From NCBI RefSeq assembly GCF_039555325.1, contig NZ_CP154608.1, forward strand, positions 248,001-312,000: a stretch of 64,000 nt of DNA, given 5' to 3'. The DNA is from Sphingomicrobium sp. XHP0239. Lineage in GTDB: Bacteria; Pseudomonadota; Alphaproteobacteria; Sphingomonadales; Sphingomonadaceae. Every line of letters starts with the position of its first letter. The stretch's first letter is position 1. The position numbers were made by a program, and so were the translations under genes. The notes beneath the pieces are model-generated. The model did no database searches. It was given only the letters and a program-made list of their open reading frames with translations, and had not been told where the DNA came from. Positions 1 through 8,998 of this stretch are shown here, in pieces.

Positions 1-769
1 ACTCAGCGCGGCACGGGCCCGGGTGACCGAGCTGTCTGCCGCCTACGAACGCGAGCGGCGTCTGTTCGAGGAAAATGTCACGGCCCGCCAGGATCTGGAA
101 GCCGCGCGGGCGAACCTCAGCGTAGCACGTTCGGAACTTCAGCGGGCGCAGGCCGCGGTAGCGGCAGCTGGCGTCAGCGGCGACGGGCGTTCGCTGGCGG
201 TCACCTCTCCCTTGGCTGGCAGGATCACCGCGGCACCGATTGTGCTCGGGGCCTTCGTCGATGCCGGCGAGGAACTCTACCGCGTGGTCGATCCCAATGG
301 CCTCCAGATCGAGGTGGCGCTGCCTTCAGCCGAAGCCTCTCGTATCCAACCTGGTGACGAGGCCGTGCTGGTGGTCGGCGACGGTAGGGAAATCGGCGCC
401 CGGGTTCGTTCGGTGACGCCGTCGCTCGATCCGGAGAGCCGCAGTGCGACCGCGGTCCTGTCGTTATCGCGCGGCGTTCCGGGGCTTCAGCCGGGTGCCT
501 TCCTTCAGGCGCGCATCAGGCCTTCGGGCGAGATCGACCGCGACCGCATCGCGGTGCCGGAGGACGCTATCCAGGTTGTCGAAGGACGAGACGTGGTCTT
601 CGTCCGGACGAAGACCGGCTTCCAGGCCCGCGACGTGGAGCTCGGGACACGATCCGCTGGTCAAGTGACGATCCTCTCCGGACTTCAGGAGGGATGGCGG
701 ATCGCTGTCGCCAACGCCTTCCTGCTCAAGGCCGAACTCGGGAAGGAGGGCGCGACTCATGGTCACTGA
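1..769 (+). CDS. efflux RND transporter periplasmic adaptor (CzcB/CusB-like), 5' end outside window
   Basis: This is the C-terminal part (about 255 residues visible) of a membrane-fusion protein that links an RND pump to an outer-membrane channel in the periplasm. The frame is open to the left edge, so the GTG at 23 is probably internal and the true start lies upstream. What is visible: an alpha-helical hairpin segment rich in Ala, Arg and Glu, a lipoyl-like half (SPLAGRITAAPIVLGAFVDA), a beta-barrel region and a membrane-proximal domain. The protein ends in Gly-Ala-Thr-His-Gly-His, a short His-containing tail. The stop overlaps the start of the pump gene by 11 bases, and a strong GGAAGGAGGG ribosome site for the pump lies inside this gene at 741-750. 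Family identity is firm; the metal specificity is taken from the neighbours. Confidence 0.9.
   Translation, partial: LSAARARVTELSAAYERERRLFEENVTARQDLEAARANLSVARSELQRAQAAVAAAGVSGDGRSLAVTSPLAGRITAAPIVLGAFVDAGEELYRVVDPNGLQIEVALPSAEASRIQPGDEAVLVVGDGREIGARVRSVTPSLDPESRSATAVLSLSRGVPGLQPGAFLQARIRPSGEIDRDRIAVPEDAIQVVEGRDVVFVRTKTGFQARDVELGTRSAGQVTILSGLQEGWRIAVANAFLLKAELGKEGATHGH
741..750 (+). promoter_or_regulatory. ribosome-binding site of the RND pump gene
   Basis: The purine run GGAAGGAGGG ends 8 bases before the ATG at 759. It lies within the end of the adaptor gene. It supports that start and suggests translation coupled to the adaptor. Confidence 0.6.
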
Positions 770-3700
770 GACTCGGACCGAGCCCGCCATGGAAACCCAT
801 GCAGATACGGGCAGCCATCGCCACGGTTTGATCGGAGCCATCCTCGACATCGCCGTGCGGTTCCGCTGGGCGGTCATCGTCCTCACCGTTTTCGCAGCCA
901 TCTACGGCGCCATGAACCTCTTGCGCCTTCCGATCGATGCGGTGCCGGACATCACCAACACGCAGGTGCAGATCAACACGAGCGCGCCTGCCCTCTCTCC
1001 CTCACAGGTGGAGACGCAGGTGACCTTCCCCATCGAGACCGGGCTTGCCGGGATCGAAGGGCTGGAGATGACCCGCTCGATCTCGCGTAACGGCTTCAGC
1101 CAGGTCACTGCGATCTTCGAAGAAGGCACCGACATCTACTTTGCGCGCAGCCAAGTGAACGAACGGCTAGCCCCGATCGGTGCGTCGCTGCCGGAGGGAG
1201 CGGAGCCCACCATGGGACCGATCTCGACCGGCCTGGGCGAAGTGCTCATGTATACGATCGAATACGAGTATCCGGGAGGTCGCGATGCGCCCAAGGGTGG
1301 TCGAACAGGCTGGCAGTCGGACGGGAGCTTCATCACCGAACGCGGTGATCGCCTCGACACCGAGGTCGCCAAGGCAGCCTATCTTCGCACAGTGCAGGAC
1401 TGGGTCGTGGCTCCGCTCATGCGTTCTATTGACGGCGTTGCCGGGGTGGATTCGATCGGCGGCTATGAGAAACAGTTCCTCGTCCAGCCCGATCCTGCCC
1501 GTCTCACCGGCTACGGCCTGTCGTTCGACTCCCTGATCGAGGCCTTGGAAGCGGCGAACCTCACTGAGGGCGCCAACTTTGTCGATCGTGCCGGAGAGGC
1601 TCTGCTCGTCCGCGTCGATGCGCGACTTGGGGGCACACAGGACATCGAACAGGCAGTGGTCGCGACCCGCGAGGGCGTTCCGATCCGGATCGGGGATGTC
1701 GCCTCGGTTCGCATCGGCGGCGACCTCAGAACCGGTGCTGCCTCGCTCAATGGAGAAGAAGCGGTCGTGGGCACGGTCCTCATGCGCAGCGGCGAGAACA
1801 GCCGCACCGTGGCTGCCGCCTCGGCCGAGCGACTGGAAGAAGTCCGCGCCTCGCTCCCTGCCGGAGTGGTCGCCGAGATCGTCTACAACCGCTCGTCGCT
1901 CGTCGATGCGACCATCGCCACGGTCGAGAAGAATCTCGTCGAGGGCGCGCTTCTAGTGATCGCCGTCCTGTTCCTGATGCTCGGCAATATCCGTGCTGCG
2001 ATCATCGCCGCATTGGTCATTCCGATATCCATGCTGATGGCCGCCGTCGGAATGAACAGGCTTGGTGTCTCGGGCAACCTGATGAGCCTCGGGGCACTGG
2101 ACTTCGGGCTTATCGTCGATGGCGCCGTTATCATCGTCGAGAACAGCGTCGCGCGGCTCGCCGCCAGACAGCACCGCGAAGGCAGATTGCTCAGCCTCGG
2201 CGAACGGCTGACGGAGACACGGCTGGCTGCGCAGGAGATGATCAAGCCGACCGTCTACGGTCAGGCGATCATTTTGCTAGTCTATGCGCCGCTGCTCACC
2301 TTCACGGGGGTCGAGGGCAAGACGTTCTCGCCCATGGCCATCACGGTCATGTTGGCACTCGCCTCCGCCTTCGTGCTGTCCCTGACTTTCGTGCCGGCGA
2401 TGATCGCGGTGCTCCTCAATCGCAAGCTGACCGAGAAGGAGGTCAAGCCCGTTCGGATGGCGAAGGAACGCTATGGCCCGGCAGTGCGCCGCGCCATCGC
2501 ACGTCCCTGGCCGGTGATCGGTGCGGGCGTCGGGCTCTTCGCCGTAGCGGCTTTCGTGTTCACCTTCCTCGGCAGCGAGTTCACACCGCAGCTGGATGAG
2601 CGCGACATCGCGGTTCAGTCGCTGCGGATACCGTCGACCTCGCTCGAACGATCACTCGCCATGCAGAGACAGGTGGAGGACAGGCTCGAGACCTTCCCGC
2701 AAGTCGAGCTGGTTTTCTCGCGCACCGGCACGGCCGAGGTCGCGAGCGATCCGATGCCGCCGAACGCGTCCGACGCCTACGTGATCTTGAAGCCGCGCGA
2801 AGAGTGGCCCGATCCCGACCTGTCGAAGGATGAACTCGTCGCCGAGATGGAGGAATCGCTCAGCGGTCTGGTCGGTAACCTCTACGAGTTCAGCCAACCC
2901 ATCGAACTGCGCTTCAACGAGCTGATCGCGGGTGTTCGCGGCGACGTGGCGGTCAAGCTCTACGGAGACGACCTTACCGCGCTAACCCGGTCAGCCGGAG
3001 AAGTGGCCGAGGTGCTGCGCGGCGTCGAGGGTGCTGCCGACGTCAAGGCCCAGCAGGTCACTGGCTTTCCTACGCTGGACATCGCCTTCGATCGCCCGAC
3101 GATCGCCCGATACGGTCTGACCGTGGAGGAGGTCGCACAATCAGTGGCTATCGCGCTGGGGGGTCGTCCGGCGGGACTGGTATTCGAGGGTGACCGCCGG
3201 TTCGATGTCGTCGTGCGGCTTGCCGATGCGACCCGGGACGATTTCGATCAGCTCGGCGCTCTGCCCATAGTCCTCGAAAGCGGGGTCACCGTCCCGCTTC
3301 GCACGCTGGCGGATTTCAAGGTGGTCGATGGCCTCGCCGAGGTTCGGCGTGAGCAGGGTCGCCGACTGGTGATCGTGTCGGCGAACGTGCGCGAACGCGA
3401 TCTCGGGTCGTTCGTGGAGGAGGCCCGCGCAGGCGTCTCCGAAAGCGTCGAATTGCCGGCCGCCTCCTTCATCGAATGGGGAGGGCAATACCAGAACCTC
3501 CAAGCCGCGCAGGCAAGGCTCGCACTCGTCGTTCCGGTCTGCTTCGCGCTGGTGTTGCTGCTCCTGTTCATGGCGCTCGGCGGGTGGGTTCCGGCTCTCG
3601 CGGTTTTCAGCGCGATCCCGATGGCACTGGCAGGCGGGGTCTTCGCGCTTGCCTTACGGGGGATGCCGTTCTCGGTGTCCGCTGCCGTGGGGTTCATCGC

Positions 3701-4091
3701 CCTATCGGGTGTCGCGGTATTGAACGGGCTCGTGATGATGACCGCGATACGCCAGCGGCTCGACAAGGGAATGCCTCTCGATGAGGCGATCTGCGATGGT
3801 GCACTGGCGAGACTGCGACCGGTGTTGATGACGGCGCTGGTCGCCTCGCTCGGCTTCGTGCCGATGGCCCTGGCGACCGGAACTGGCGCGGAGGTCCAGC
3901 GTCCGCTGGCCACTGTCGTGATCGGTGGATTGATCACCGCGACTGCGCTCACGCTCTTCGTCCTGCCAGCGATCGCGCGGCTCGTGCTCAATCGATCGGA
4001 CGATGAGCGCAGCTGGCGCGAGAAGTGGTGGGATCGCCTGCGTCGAAACGTGACCAGCGACGAGCAGCGCGAACTGACGGACATCGCATGA
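759..4091 (+). CDS. czcA: heavy-metal efflux RND permease, CzcA-type (HME family)
   Basis: This is a 1110-residue inner-membrane proton/metal antiporter that would export divalent cations through a tripartite complex with the adjacent adaptor. The start at 759 overlaps the adaptor stop and is preceded by a strong ribosome site. The signature [15 protein letters not shown] in TM4 (around residues 450-465) matches the DFGxxVDGAxxxxEN pattern of the Co/Zn/Cd/Ni branch. It differs from the Cu/Ag (CusA) branch. TM segments sit near residues 35-55, 390-560 and 920-1080, around two large periplasmic loops. Compared with textbook CzcA it carries an insertion of about 35 residues in the first loop (around residues 170-205, rich in Gly, Asp and Arg). 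The tail is charged. Exact metal range cannot be read from the sequence; the gene symbol is a family label. Confidence 0.93.
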   Translation: MVTETRTEPAMETHADTGSHRHGLIGAILDIAVRFRWAVIVLTVFAAIYGAMNLLRLPIDAVPDITNTQVQINTSAPALSPSQVETQVTFPIETGLAGIEGLEMTRSISRNGFSQVTAIFEEGTDIYFARSQVNERLAPIGASLPEGAEPTMGPISTGLGEVLMYTIEYEYPGGRDAPKGGRTGWQSDGSFITERGDRLDTEVAKAAYLRTVQDWVVAPLMRSIDGVAGVDSIGGYEKQFLVQPDPARLTGYGLSFDSLIEALEAANLTEGANFVDRAGEALLVRVDARLGGTQDIEQAVVATREGVPIRIGDVASVRIGGDLRTGAASLNGEEAVVGTVLMRSGENSRTVAAASAERLEEVRASLPAGVVAEIVYNRSSLVDATIATVEKNLVEGALLVIAVLFLMLGNIRAAIIAALVIPISMLMAAVGMNRLGVSGNLMSLGALDFGLIVDGAVIIVENSVARLAARQHREGRLLSLGERLTETRLAAQEMIKPTVYGQAIILLVYAPLLTFTGVEGKTFSPMAITVMLALASAFVLSLTFVPAMIAVLLNRKLTEKEVKPVRMAKERYGPAVRRAIARPWPVIGAGVGLFAVAAFVFTFLGSEFTPQLDERDIAVQSLRIPSTSLERSLAMQRQVEDRLETFPQVELVFSRTGTAEVASDPMPPNASDAYVILKPREEWPDPDLSKDELVAEMEESLSGLVGNLYEFSQPIELRFNELIAGVRGDVAVKLYGDDLTALTRSAGEVAEVLRGVEGAADVKAQQVTGFPTLDIAFDRPTIARYGLTVEEVAQSVAIALGGRPAGLVFEGDRRFDVVVRLADATRDDFDQLGALPIVLESGVTVPLRTLADFKVVDGLAEVRREQGRRLVIVSANVRERDLGSFVEEARAGVSESVELPAASFIEWGGQYQNLQAAQARLALVVPVCFALVLLLLFMALGGWVPALAVFSAIPMALAGGVFALALRGMPFSVSAAVGFIALSGVAVLNGLVMMTAIRQRLDKGMPLDEAICDGALARLRPVLMTALVASLGFVPMALATGTGAEVQRPLATVVIGGLITATALTLFVLPAIARLVLNRSDDERSWREKWWDRLRRNVTSDEQRELTDIA

Positions 4092-4113
4092 CCAATTTGG
4101 AAAGGAGAATACC

Positions 4114-4485
4114 ATGCTGGCAATTAAGGAAGAGAAAGGTCTGCTCTGGATACGCGCCTCGGGGAAATTAGAGGACGAGGACTACAACCGCTTCGTCCCT
4201 CAATTCGAGGAAATCGCCGAACGGGAGCCCGGCACCGTGGCGATGGTGATCGAACTCGCGCCGGATTTCTCCGGATGGGATCTCGGTGGCCTTTGGCGCG
4301 ACCTCAAGTTCGACGTCCGGCACAAGGACAGCTTTGGTCGCATTTCCATCGTCGGCGATAACCAATGGGAAGAATGGGGCACCGAGGTTTTCGATCCGCT
4401 CTTCCGTGCTGAAATGGAATTTTTCCACCCTACCGAACGCCAAGCTGCCGAAGTCTGGGCGCGATCCGATGAGAGCATGTCATGA
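4114..4485 (+). CDS. SpoIIAA-like (STAS/SEC14-type) small protein
   Basis: A 123-residue soluble protein with no signal peptide or membrane segment. The alternating beta/alpha pattern (LLWIRASGKL..., VAMVIELAPDFSGWDLGGLW, FGRISIVGD) fits the SpoIIAA-like/DUF3478 family of STAS-fold proteins. A GGAAAGGAG site lies a few bases before the ATG at 4114, 22 bases after the pump gene. The stop overlaps the next gene's start in an ATGA. These proteins often appear near transporters, but no biochemical role is established that I know of; a regulatory or membrane-associating role is a guess. Membership in the metal operon is well supported by spacing. Confidence 0.75.
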   Translation: MLAIKEEKGLLWIRASGKLEDEDYNRFVPQFEEIAEREPGTVAMVIELAPDFSGWDLGGLWRDLKFDVRHKDSFGRISIVGDNQWEEWGTEVFDPLFRAEMEFFHPTERQAAEVWARSDESMS

Positions 4486-5120
4486 GCGGCAACCACGATA
4501 TCGATATCGGCTCGGTTGAGAAACGCCGAACACTTTGGATCGTCCTCTGGCTGAATGTCGCCATCGCGATAGGTTTTTTCGTCGTGGGCTACTTCGCGGA
4601 TTCGAACGCGTTGCTGGCCAACGGTCTCGACAATTCTTCCGATGCGATCGTCTATGCCCTGAGCCTTCTCGCGTTGACCCGTTCGCGTGTCTGGCAGCGG
4701 GGCGCCGCACGCTTCTCCGGCATCATGCTGCTGATCTTCGCCGCGGGGGTCATCGCCGATGCGGTCCGCCGTTACCTGGAAGGCTCGGAGCCAGGTGGAT
4801 TTATGATGCTCGCGATGGCGGCGGTCGCAGCCGTGGTAAATCTGATCTGCCTGCGGATGCTCCAGCGGACAGAGGACAAGGACGTCAGCATGCGCGCAGC
4901 GACGACCTTCAGCTTCAACGATTTTATTGCCAATGGCGGGATCATCATCGCGGGCATCGTCGTGATGCTCACCGGCGCCAATTGGCCCGACCTGGTGGTA
5001 GGCGTCGCTGTGGCATGCATTGCCCTTTATGGCGGCATCCAGATCCTACGCGATGCTCACATGGACATCCATGACGAGGAGGGGACCCAGCACGAGAGAG
5101 GCGATCAGTTTAGGCGATGA
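4482..5120 (+). CDS. cation-diffusion-facilitator-like membrane protein, short and with altered metal site
   Basis: A 212-residue protein with about six hydrophobic segments (near residues 18-40, 50-70, 80-98, 108-125, 145-165 and 170-185). It matches the transmembrane half of CDF metal/proton antiporters but has no C-terminal cytoplasmic metal-sensing domain. In TM2 the usual HxxxD or DxxxD pair reads DNSSD. In TM5 the usual HxxxD reads FSFND, so the His is replaced by Phe. This predicts changed selectivity or a non-transporting role. It starts by a 4-base overlap with the SpoIIAA-like gene and ends by a 4-base overlap with a full-length CDF gene. A subunit or regulator of that protein is a possibility. 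Fold assignment is good, function uncertain. Confidence 0.75.
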   Translation: MSGNHDIDIGSVEKRRTLWIVLWLNVAIAIGFFVVGYFADSNALLANGLDNSSDAIVYALSLLALTRSRVWQRGAARFSGIMLLIFAAGVIADAVRRYLEGSEPGGFMMLAMAAVAAVVNLICLRMLQRTEDKDVSMRAATTFSFNDFIANGGIIIAGIVVMLTGANWPDLVVGVAVACIALYGGIQILRDAHMDIHDEEGTQHERGDQFRR

Positions 5121-6079
5121 GCGACGATCACGATCATGGCGGCGGACACGTTGGTCACGGGCATGCCGGCCATAGCCACGGCGAGGAGAACCTGAGCGAT
5201 CGCCAACTGATTTTCGCTGTGGCGATCAACGTGCTCCTGACGGTGGCGCAGATTGTCGGCGGTATCGTTTCGGGTTCGCTCGCCCTTATCGCCGACGCGC
5301 TGCACAATTTCAGCGATGCGGCGTCGCTGGGTCTCGCCTGGTTCGCTCGCCGTATTGGACGGCGTCCTGCCGACAAACTGATGACCTTCGGCTACGCACA
5401 GGGAGAGGTCGTCGCTGCCCTCATCAACCTGACGACGCTGCTTATCATCGGGTTCTATCTACTCGTTGAGGCGATCAACCGCTTCGCCGATCCGCAACCC
5501 ATCGAAGGATGGACGGTGATCGCCGTAGCGGGCGTGGCATTGGTGATCGATCTGGTGACCGCTTTCATCACCCACCGCGGCGCCAAGGACAGCATCAACA
5601 TGAAGGCGGCGTTCCTGCACAATGTGTCCGATGCCATGGCCTCTGTCGGGGTGATCGTCGCCGGGGTCCTGATCCTGCTATACGATCTCTACGTGGCCGA
5701 TCTGGTCATCACCGTCATCATCGCCGCCTATGTGATCTGGCAGGGGGTGTCGCTGATGCCGCGCACGGTTCGCCTGCTTATGGGCGCGGTGCCAGATGAC
5801 GTCGAGCTGCAAGAAATCATGGACGAACTCGAGGCGATCGAAGGGGTCGAGAGCATCCATCATCTGCATGTCTGGAATTTGGGAGAGCACCGCCGCGCCC
5901 TCGAGGTCCACATCGTGCCATCCCGCCCGTCACTCGAGCGGTTCGAAGAACTGAAGCGAACCGTGCGGCAGCGCGTCTCCTCCCGGTTCGGCATTAAGCA
6001 TGCAACGCTGGAAGCTTGCCTAGCAGCGGACTGCGACGAAGGGTTGATAGCCCGAACCGGGCATTCTGGAAGTTTCTGA
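5117..6079 (+). CDS. czcD: CDF-family Zn/Co/Cd efflux transporter (CzcD/ZitB-like)
   Basis: A 320-residue inner-membrane metal/proton antiporter expected to move Zn, Co or Cd from cytoplasm to periplasm, where the RND pump could take over. The N-terminus is His-rich (HDHGGGHVGHGHAGHSHG, residues 4-21). Six TM segments follow, with the canonical HNFSD in TM2 and HNVSD in TM5 as the HxxxD metal site. A C-terminal cytoplasmic ferredoxin-like domain (about residues 215-290) contains HHLHVWNLG. The start ATG overlaps the previous stop (ATGA), so it is the last gene of the visible metal-efflux operon. Length and all key residues are normal. Confidence 0.93.
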   Translation: MSDDHDHGGGHVGHGHAGHSHGEENLSDRQLIFAVAINVLLTVAQIVGGIVSGSLALIADALHNFSDAASLGLAWFARRIGRRPADKLMTFGYAQGEVVAALINLTTLLIIGFYLLVEAINRFADPQPIEGWTVIAVAGVALVIDLVTAFITHRGAKDSINMKAAFLHNVSDAMASVGVIVAGVLILLYDLYVADLVITVIIAAYVIWQGVSLMPRTVRLLMGAVPDDVELQEIMDELEAIEGVESIHHLHVWNLGEHRRALEVHIVPSRPSLERFEELKRTVRQRVSSRFGIKHATLEACLAADCDEGLIARTGHSGSF

Positions 6080-6528
6080 GGAAGGCGACGGGGCGCTCGA
6101 GTTTGTAGGACGGGACGTTCCGCGCAAAAAGGGAAAGCTGCCGGCGAGAACTAAATTCCAGGCGTTTGGCATCGCGTAATGCTAGGCATTTCGTGTCCGC
6201 AATCTGCAGTCATGAGCCGAAGAGCGGACAGACAGCTGTCGGCCCAATTTTAGCAGGTCGGCAATGCGCCCTATATTTGGTCGTTCGAGTTTGCTCAAAT
6301 TTTTCTAAAAAGCTGCCGTTCATTTGGATCGATCGTGCGCACGGGTTCGCAGAGGACACGAGGGGCAAGGTGGAAGCGATGCACTGGTATAGGGTCAAGA
6401 GCCTTGCTGGGACCGCCTCGGAACTGCACGCGCGCCACATGAGGACCGAGAGGGCCGGCAAGAGGCATACCTCCTCTGTCGCTAACCTCGTCAGTCGGTT
6501 TGCAAAGGATAAAAGGTCTCTGCGCGGA
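6080..6528. other. 449-base gap without a convincing gene
   Basis: The stretch between the metal operon and TcmP is less GC-rich than its surroundings and has only low-complexity or shadow ORFs. It contains a 7-base inverted repeat TGTCCGC (6194-6200) / GCGGACA (6224-6230) and, directly after it, the perfect palindrome GACAGCTGTC (6231-6240). No terminator with a clear T tract was found after the CDF gene. Confidence 0.5.
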
Positions 6529-7701
6529 TCATTTCTGCCCTGCTTTCTTGCCTGAGATGATTACCACACCCTTGCTGGGCTTAAAGGATCGAGCGGGCAT
6601 CCCTTCAAAAGCAATATGCCCTTCTCTATTTGCAGCGACTAGCTGATCCTTAAACTCCGGCTCAGTGATCGAGTAGCGTTCAAGCGCAGCCTGCATCAAA
6701 AGGTGATAGTCGACGGGGCGGGTAGCGACAGCGTGCTGCAGCCAAACTGGCACGTGCTCGTGGTCTTGTAGGCGGGGATCACTTCCGACAGCTTCCGAGG
6801 GCGGCCCTAGAACATCTAGGAAGGTCCCCTGTCCGGTTTTCTCCTGCAGTGCGGCATCGCGCGCCTGAACGCGGATGCTCCCTTCTGCGGACAGCACCTT
6901 CTTCTCCACGCTACGGAACGCTGTCAGACCCTTCTCGTGCCGGGTGCCATAGACGAGATGGAAATGGGTTTTCTCTGCGAGGGGGTGCCGAACCCGCGCG
7001 CTTGCAACGTGTTGATAGCCACCGACGCTCTTCAGCTGGGCCTTGAAGACCTCTAGCACTGCGGTCTCCTTGGGAACTCCTTGCTCAATCAGTGAGGCAT
7101 ACTTTGGTCGCCACTCCGGGCCACCTAAAGCACGGTCCTGAGAGCCGCGAATTTCGGGCCGCTTGTCGTCAATGAACCGACGGAAATGCTCATACATGAA
7201 ATTCACCAGAACCTCTCCCGGTCGGTGGGAAAGAAGCGGCGATAGATTCCGGAGGTCGTAATTCCAACCAGTCGGGTCGAGGAAGAAAAGCGCGAAGGAG
7301 TGGCCAACCTCCTTCAGAATACGGGGTATGTGATCCTCAAGCTTGCCGTGCAGGGGAGTAATTGGCACGTCCGCCTCTGACACCGATGCAGCCGACAGCC
7401 GGTCGAATGCGGCCCGCCGCTTTTCCACGAACACGCACCGCACTTCTCTGGAGCGCGCGTTGTCGGCCCATGCCTGTCGAGCCGCGCGTAGCTGGGCCAA
7501 TGAGATGCCAAATGAAGTGTCGCTAAGGTCGTCTCTTGCGTTTTGCCAAGGGCCTGAAAACCCGTCGACAAAAACGAACTCCGGGTATTTGGACAAAATA
7601 ATCATTGCGGCCCGCTCAAGGTATGCCCGCAACACTTCATGCTTGACGAATGACTGTGCGCGACGTCGATAAGCAGACGGAAGCATCACAGGCCCCGCCA
7701 T
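6529..7701 (-). CDS. tcmP: three-Cys-motif partner protein TcmP
   Basis: A 390-residue soluble protein matching the TcmP family, named because its members sit next to Gp37/Gp68-type three-Cys proteins, as here. Visible landmarks are an N-terminal helical part with a FVDGFSGPW strand-turn (residues 43-51), then VRCVFVEKRRAAFDRL, and a FALFFLDPTGWNYDL segment around residues 136-150. These resemble the central strands of a Rossmann-like methyltransferase or nuclease fold. The start ATG overlaps the stop of the three-Cys gene by one base (TGATG), so the two should be translationally coupled. An AAGG motif precedes the start. Activity of the family is unknown to me; a nucleic-acid-modifying or defence role is inference. 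Confidence 0.82.
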   Translation of the reverse strand: MAGPVMLPSAYRRRAQSFVKHEVLRAYLERAAMIILSKYPEFVFVDGFSGPWQNARDDLSDTSFGISLAQLRAARQAWADNARSREVRCVFVEKRRAAFDRLSAASVSEADVPITPLHGKLEDHIPRILKEVGHSFALFFLDPTGWNYDLRNLSPLLSHRPGEVLVNFMYEHFRRFIDDKRPEIRGSQDRALGGPEWRPKYASLIEQGVPKETAVLEVFKAQLKSVGGYQHVASARVRHPLAEKTHFHLVYGTRHEKGLTAFRSVEKKVLSAEGSIRVQARDAALQEKTGQGTFLDVLGPPSEAVGSDPRLQDHEHVPVWLQHAVATRPVDYHLLMQAALERYSITEPEFKDQLVAANREGHIAFEGMPARSFKPSKGVVIISGKKAGQK

Positions 7702-8450
7702 CAGTCAGCCTTTTCCATCGCTGCCTTAAGTTGTTGGGGGAAGTCGTTCCACTCCCGCCCATCGAGTTCTCTGCCGCCGTCCTTAGGTCGGAACCCGCCC
7801 CATTGCTTGAAGAAGAAGGCAACGTCCTGTCCGATACACTGGTCGCGCACTTCACGCACCCAACGGGGATCGACAGGCCGTGCTCGTGGGCCGCTTTCTC
7901 CTCCAACAATTACCCAATCGATATTGAAGAGGTCCAACTCTCCTACGGCTCCAACCAGCGGCTCGATCGAGAGAAACCTTGCTCCTGCGGGAGCGCTTTG
8001 GAGGTGCGAAACGCGGCTTTTTGCTTGAGCATCCTCAACCGACACGCCGCACCAAATGTGTTGTGGACAGGGCCGCTCACTGTACCGCTGCTGGAGGTAC
8101 TTCGACATGAGGGAGCTTCGCTTTGTGAGGAGCTGATAAACGTGCCAGTCGGCCCGCTCCATCGTATCGAAGACCCTATCGACGTACTCAAACGGAACTG
8201 ACTTGTGCCACAGGTCTGACATCGAGTTCACGAAGATCATCCGAGGACGACGCCAGCCAAGCGGCTGCTCCAACCGTGCAGGACGTAATGCCAGATCAAA
8301 GCCGTTCTCGAATGGGTGTCCCGGAACTCCTCTGAACCTCTCTGAGAATCTCTCAGCGTAGCAGTTGTCACAGCCTCGGCTTATCTTGGTACATCCTGTA
8401 ACAGGATTCCAAGTTGCGTCGGTCCACTCGATTGCGCTGTTGTCAGACAT
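7701..8450 (-). CDS. phage Gp37/Gp68-like three-Cys-motif protein (DUF5131)
   Basis: A 249-residue protein that opens with IEWTDATWNPVTGCTKIS, the hallmark of the phage Gp37/Gp68 family. It carries the three cysteines of CTKISRGCDNC (residues 20-30), followed by YAERFSER. The Cys cluster recalls an iron-sulfur site of radical SAM-like enzymes, but its spacing (C-x6-C-x2-C) is not the standard CxxxCxxC. Further conserved-looking stretches are IFVNSMSDLWH, HIWCGVSVED, FLSIEPL and WVIVGGESGP. Such genes occur in phages, plasmids and islands and on bacterial chromosomes next to tcmP. The biochemical function is not known. The gene lies first of the two-gene minus-strand pair and has the usual length. 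Confidence 0.88.
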   Translation of the reverse strand: MSDNSAIEWTDATWNPVTGCTKISRGCDNCYAERFSERFRGVPGHPFENGFDLALRPARLEQPLGWRRPRMIFVNSMSDLWHKSVPFEYVDRVFDTMERADWHVYQLLTKRSSLMSKYLQQRYSERPCPQHIWCGVSVEDAQAKSRVSHLQSAPAGARFLSIEPLVGAVGELDLFNIDWVIVGGESGPRARPVDPRWVREVRDQCIGQDVAFFFKQWGGFRPKDGGRELDGREWNDFPQQLKAAMEKAD

Positions 8451-8998
8451 GATCCGCCACTGAGAACATTAATAGAACACTAGTTGCTAGGTAGTTCAAA
8501 GGCAAGACTGCGCTGCGGCTGTGCAACTTTCTCGCCTCGTGTTCGACCATGAGTTCGCTTTCAAATTCGGCAACCTCAAAGGGGGATCTTGGGATCCTGC
8601 AAGTTTTGACCGCGCTTGAAACGTTGCGCGATCGGGAAAGAAGCGCGGTCGCTGGGTTGTGACGAATACCTGGTCGCAAGCTCCTGCGAGATCTCATATT
8701 GGTATGGCGGAAAGATGCGATACTCTTCCTGCGCTCGTTCGTCGCCCAGGAATTCGAGCCAGGGTTCACAATCGTCACCGGCTTGAAAAATCCGGATCTT
8801 CCCTCCCGGCACCACACCGAATGAACGCATCGCCGTGTTTATACCGCCGTCGGACATTGTCGCAACATTCAGCGTCGATTAGCGCCGCGCACCAAATCCC
8901 AGTCTGACCCGACCGCTCGGCCTCTTTGCGCTTCAAGTTGATTACGACCGGCGCCCCAACCCAGATATGCTGGACGGCGATTGTATCCTGCTGCTGAC
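8451..8998. other. 548-base interval with a decayed ORF only
   Basis: Between the three-Cys gene and the nucleotidyltransferase there is no intact gene of normal appearance. The part 8576-8993 carries coding-like codons on the minus strand in two successive frames (described separately). The part 8451-8575 shows nothing I recognise; a promoter for the three-Cys gene would be expected there, but no confident -35/-10 pair could be picked. Confidence 0.5.
8576..8993 (-). pseudogene. possible frameshifted remnant of an unknown gene
   Basis: Reading leftwards on the minus strand, one frame directly after the nucleotidyltransferase stop gives a protein-like sequence (QHIWVGAPVVINLKRKEAER, then a Cys-rich TGIWCAALIDAECCDNV). 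It has no usable start codon and hits a stop near 8795. A second frame, open from 8857 to 8576, continues with protein-like sequence (GGKIRIFQAGDDCEPWLEFL, then EEYRIFPPYQYEIS). Both have the G/C-rich third positions of real genes here. The simplest reading is one gene broken by a frameshift and a lost start. It could instead be an intact 93-residue gene from 8857 preceded by chance open sequence. The family is not recognised. Confidence 0.35.

Noticed and set aside
6166..6555. Possible 129-codon plus-strand gene in the gap after the metal operon
   Set aside because: No family likeness, no ribosome site, mixed composition, and its end overlaps tcmP on the other strand.
7701..8450. Calling the three-Cys protein a radical SAM enzyme
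   Set aside because: The Cys spacing C-x6-C-x2-C does not match CxxxCxxC, and no SAM-binding glycine motif was identified.
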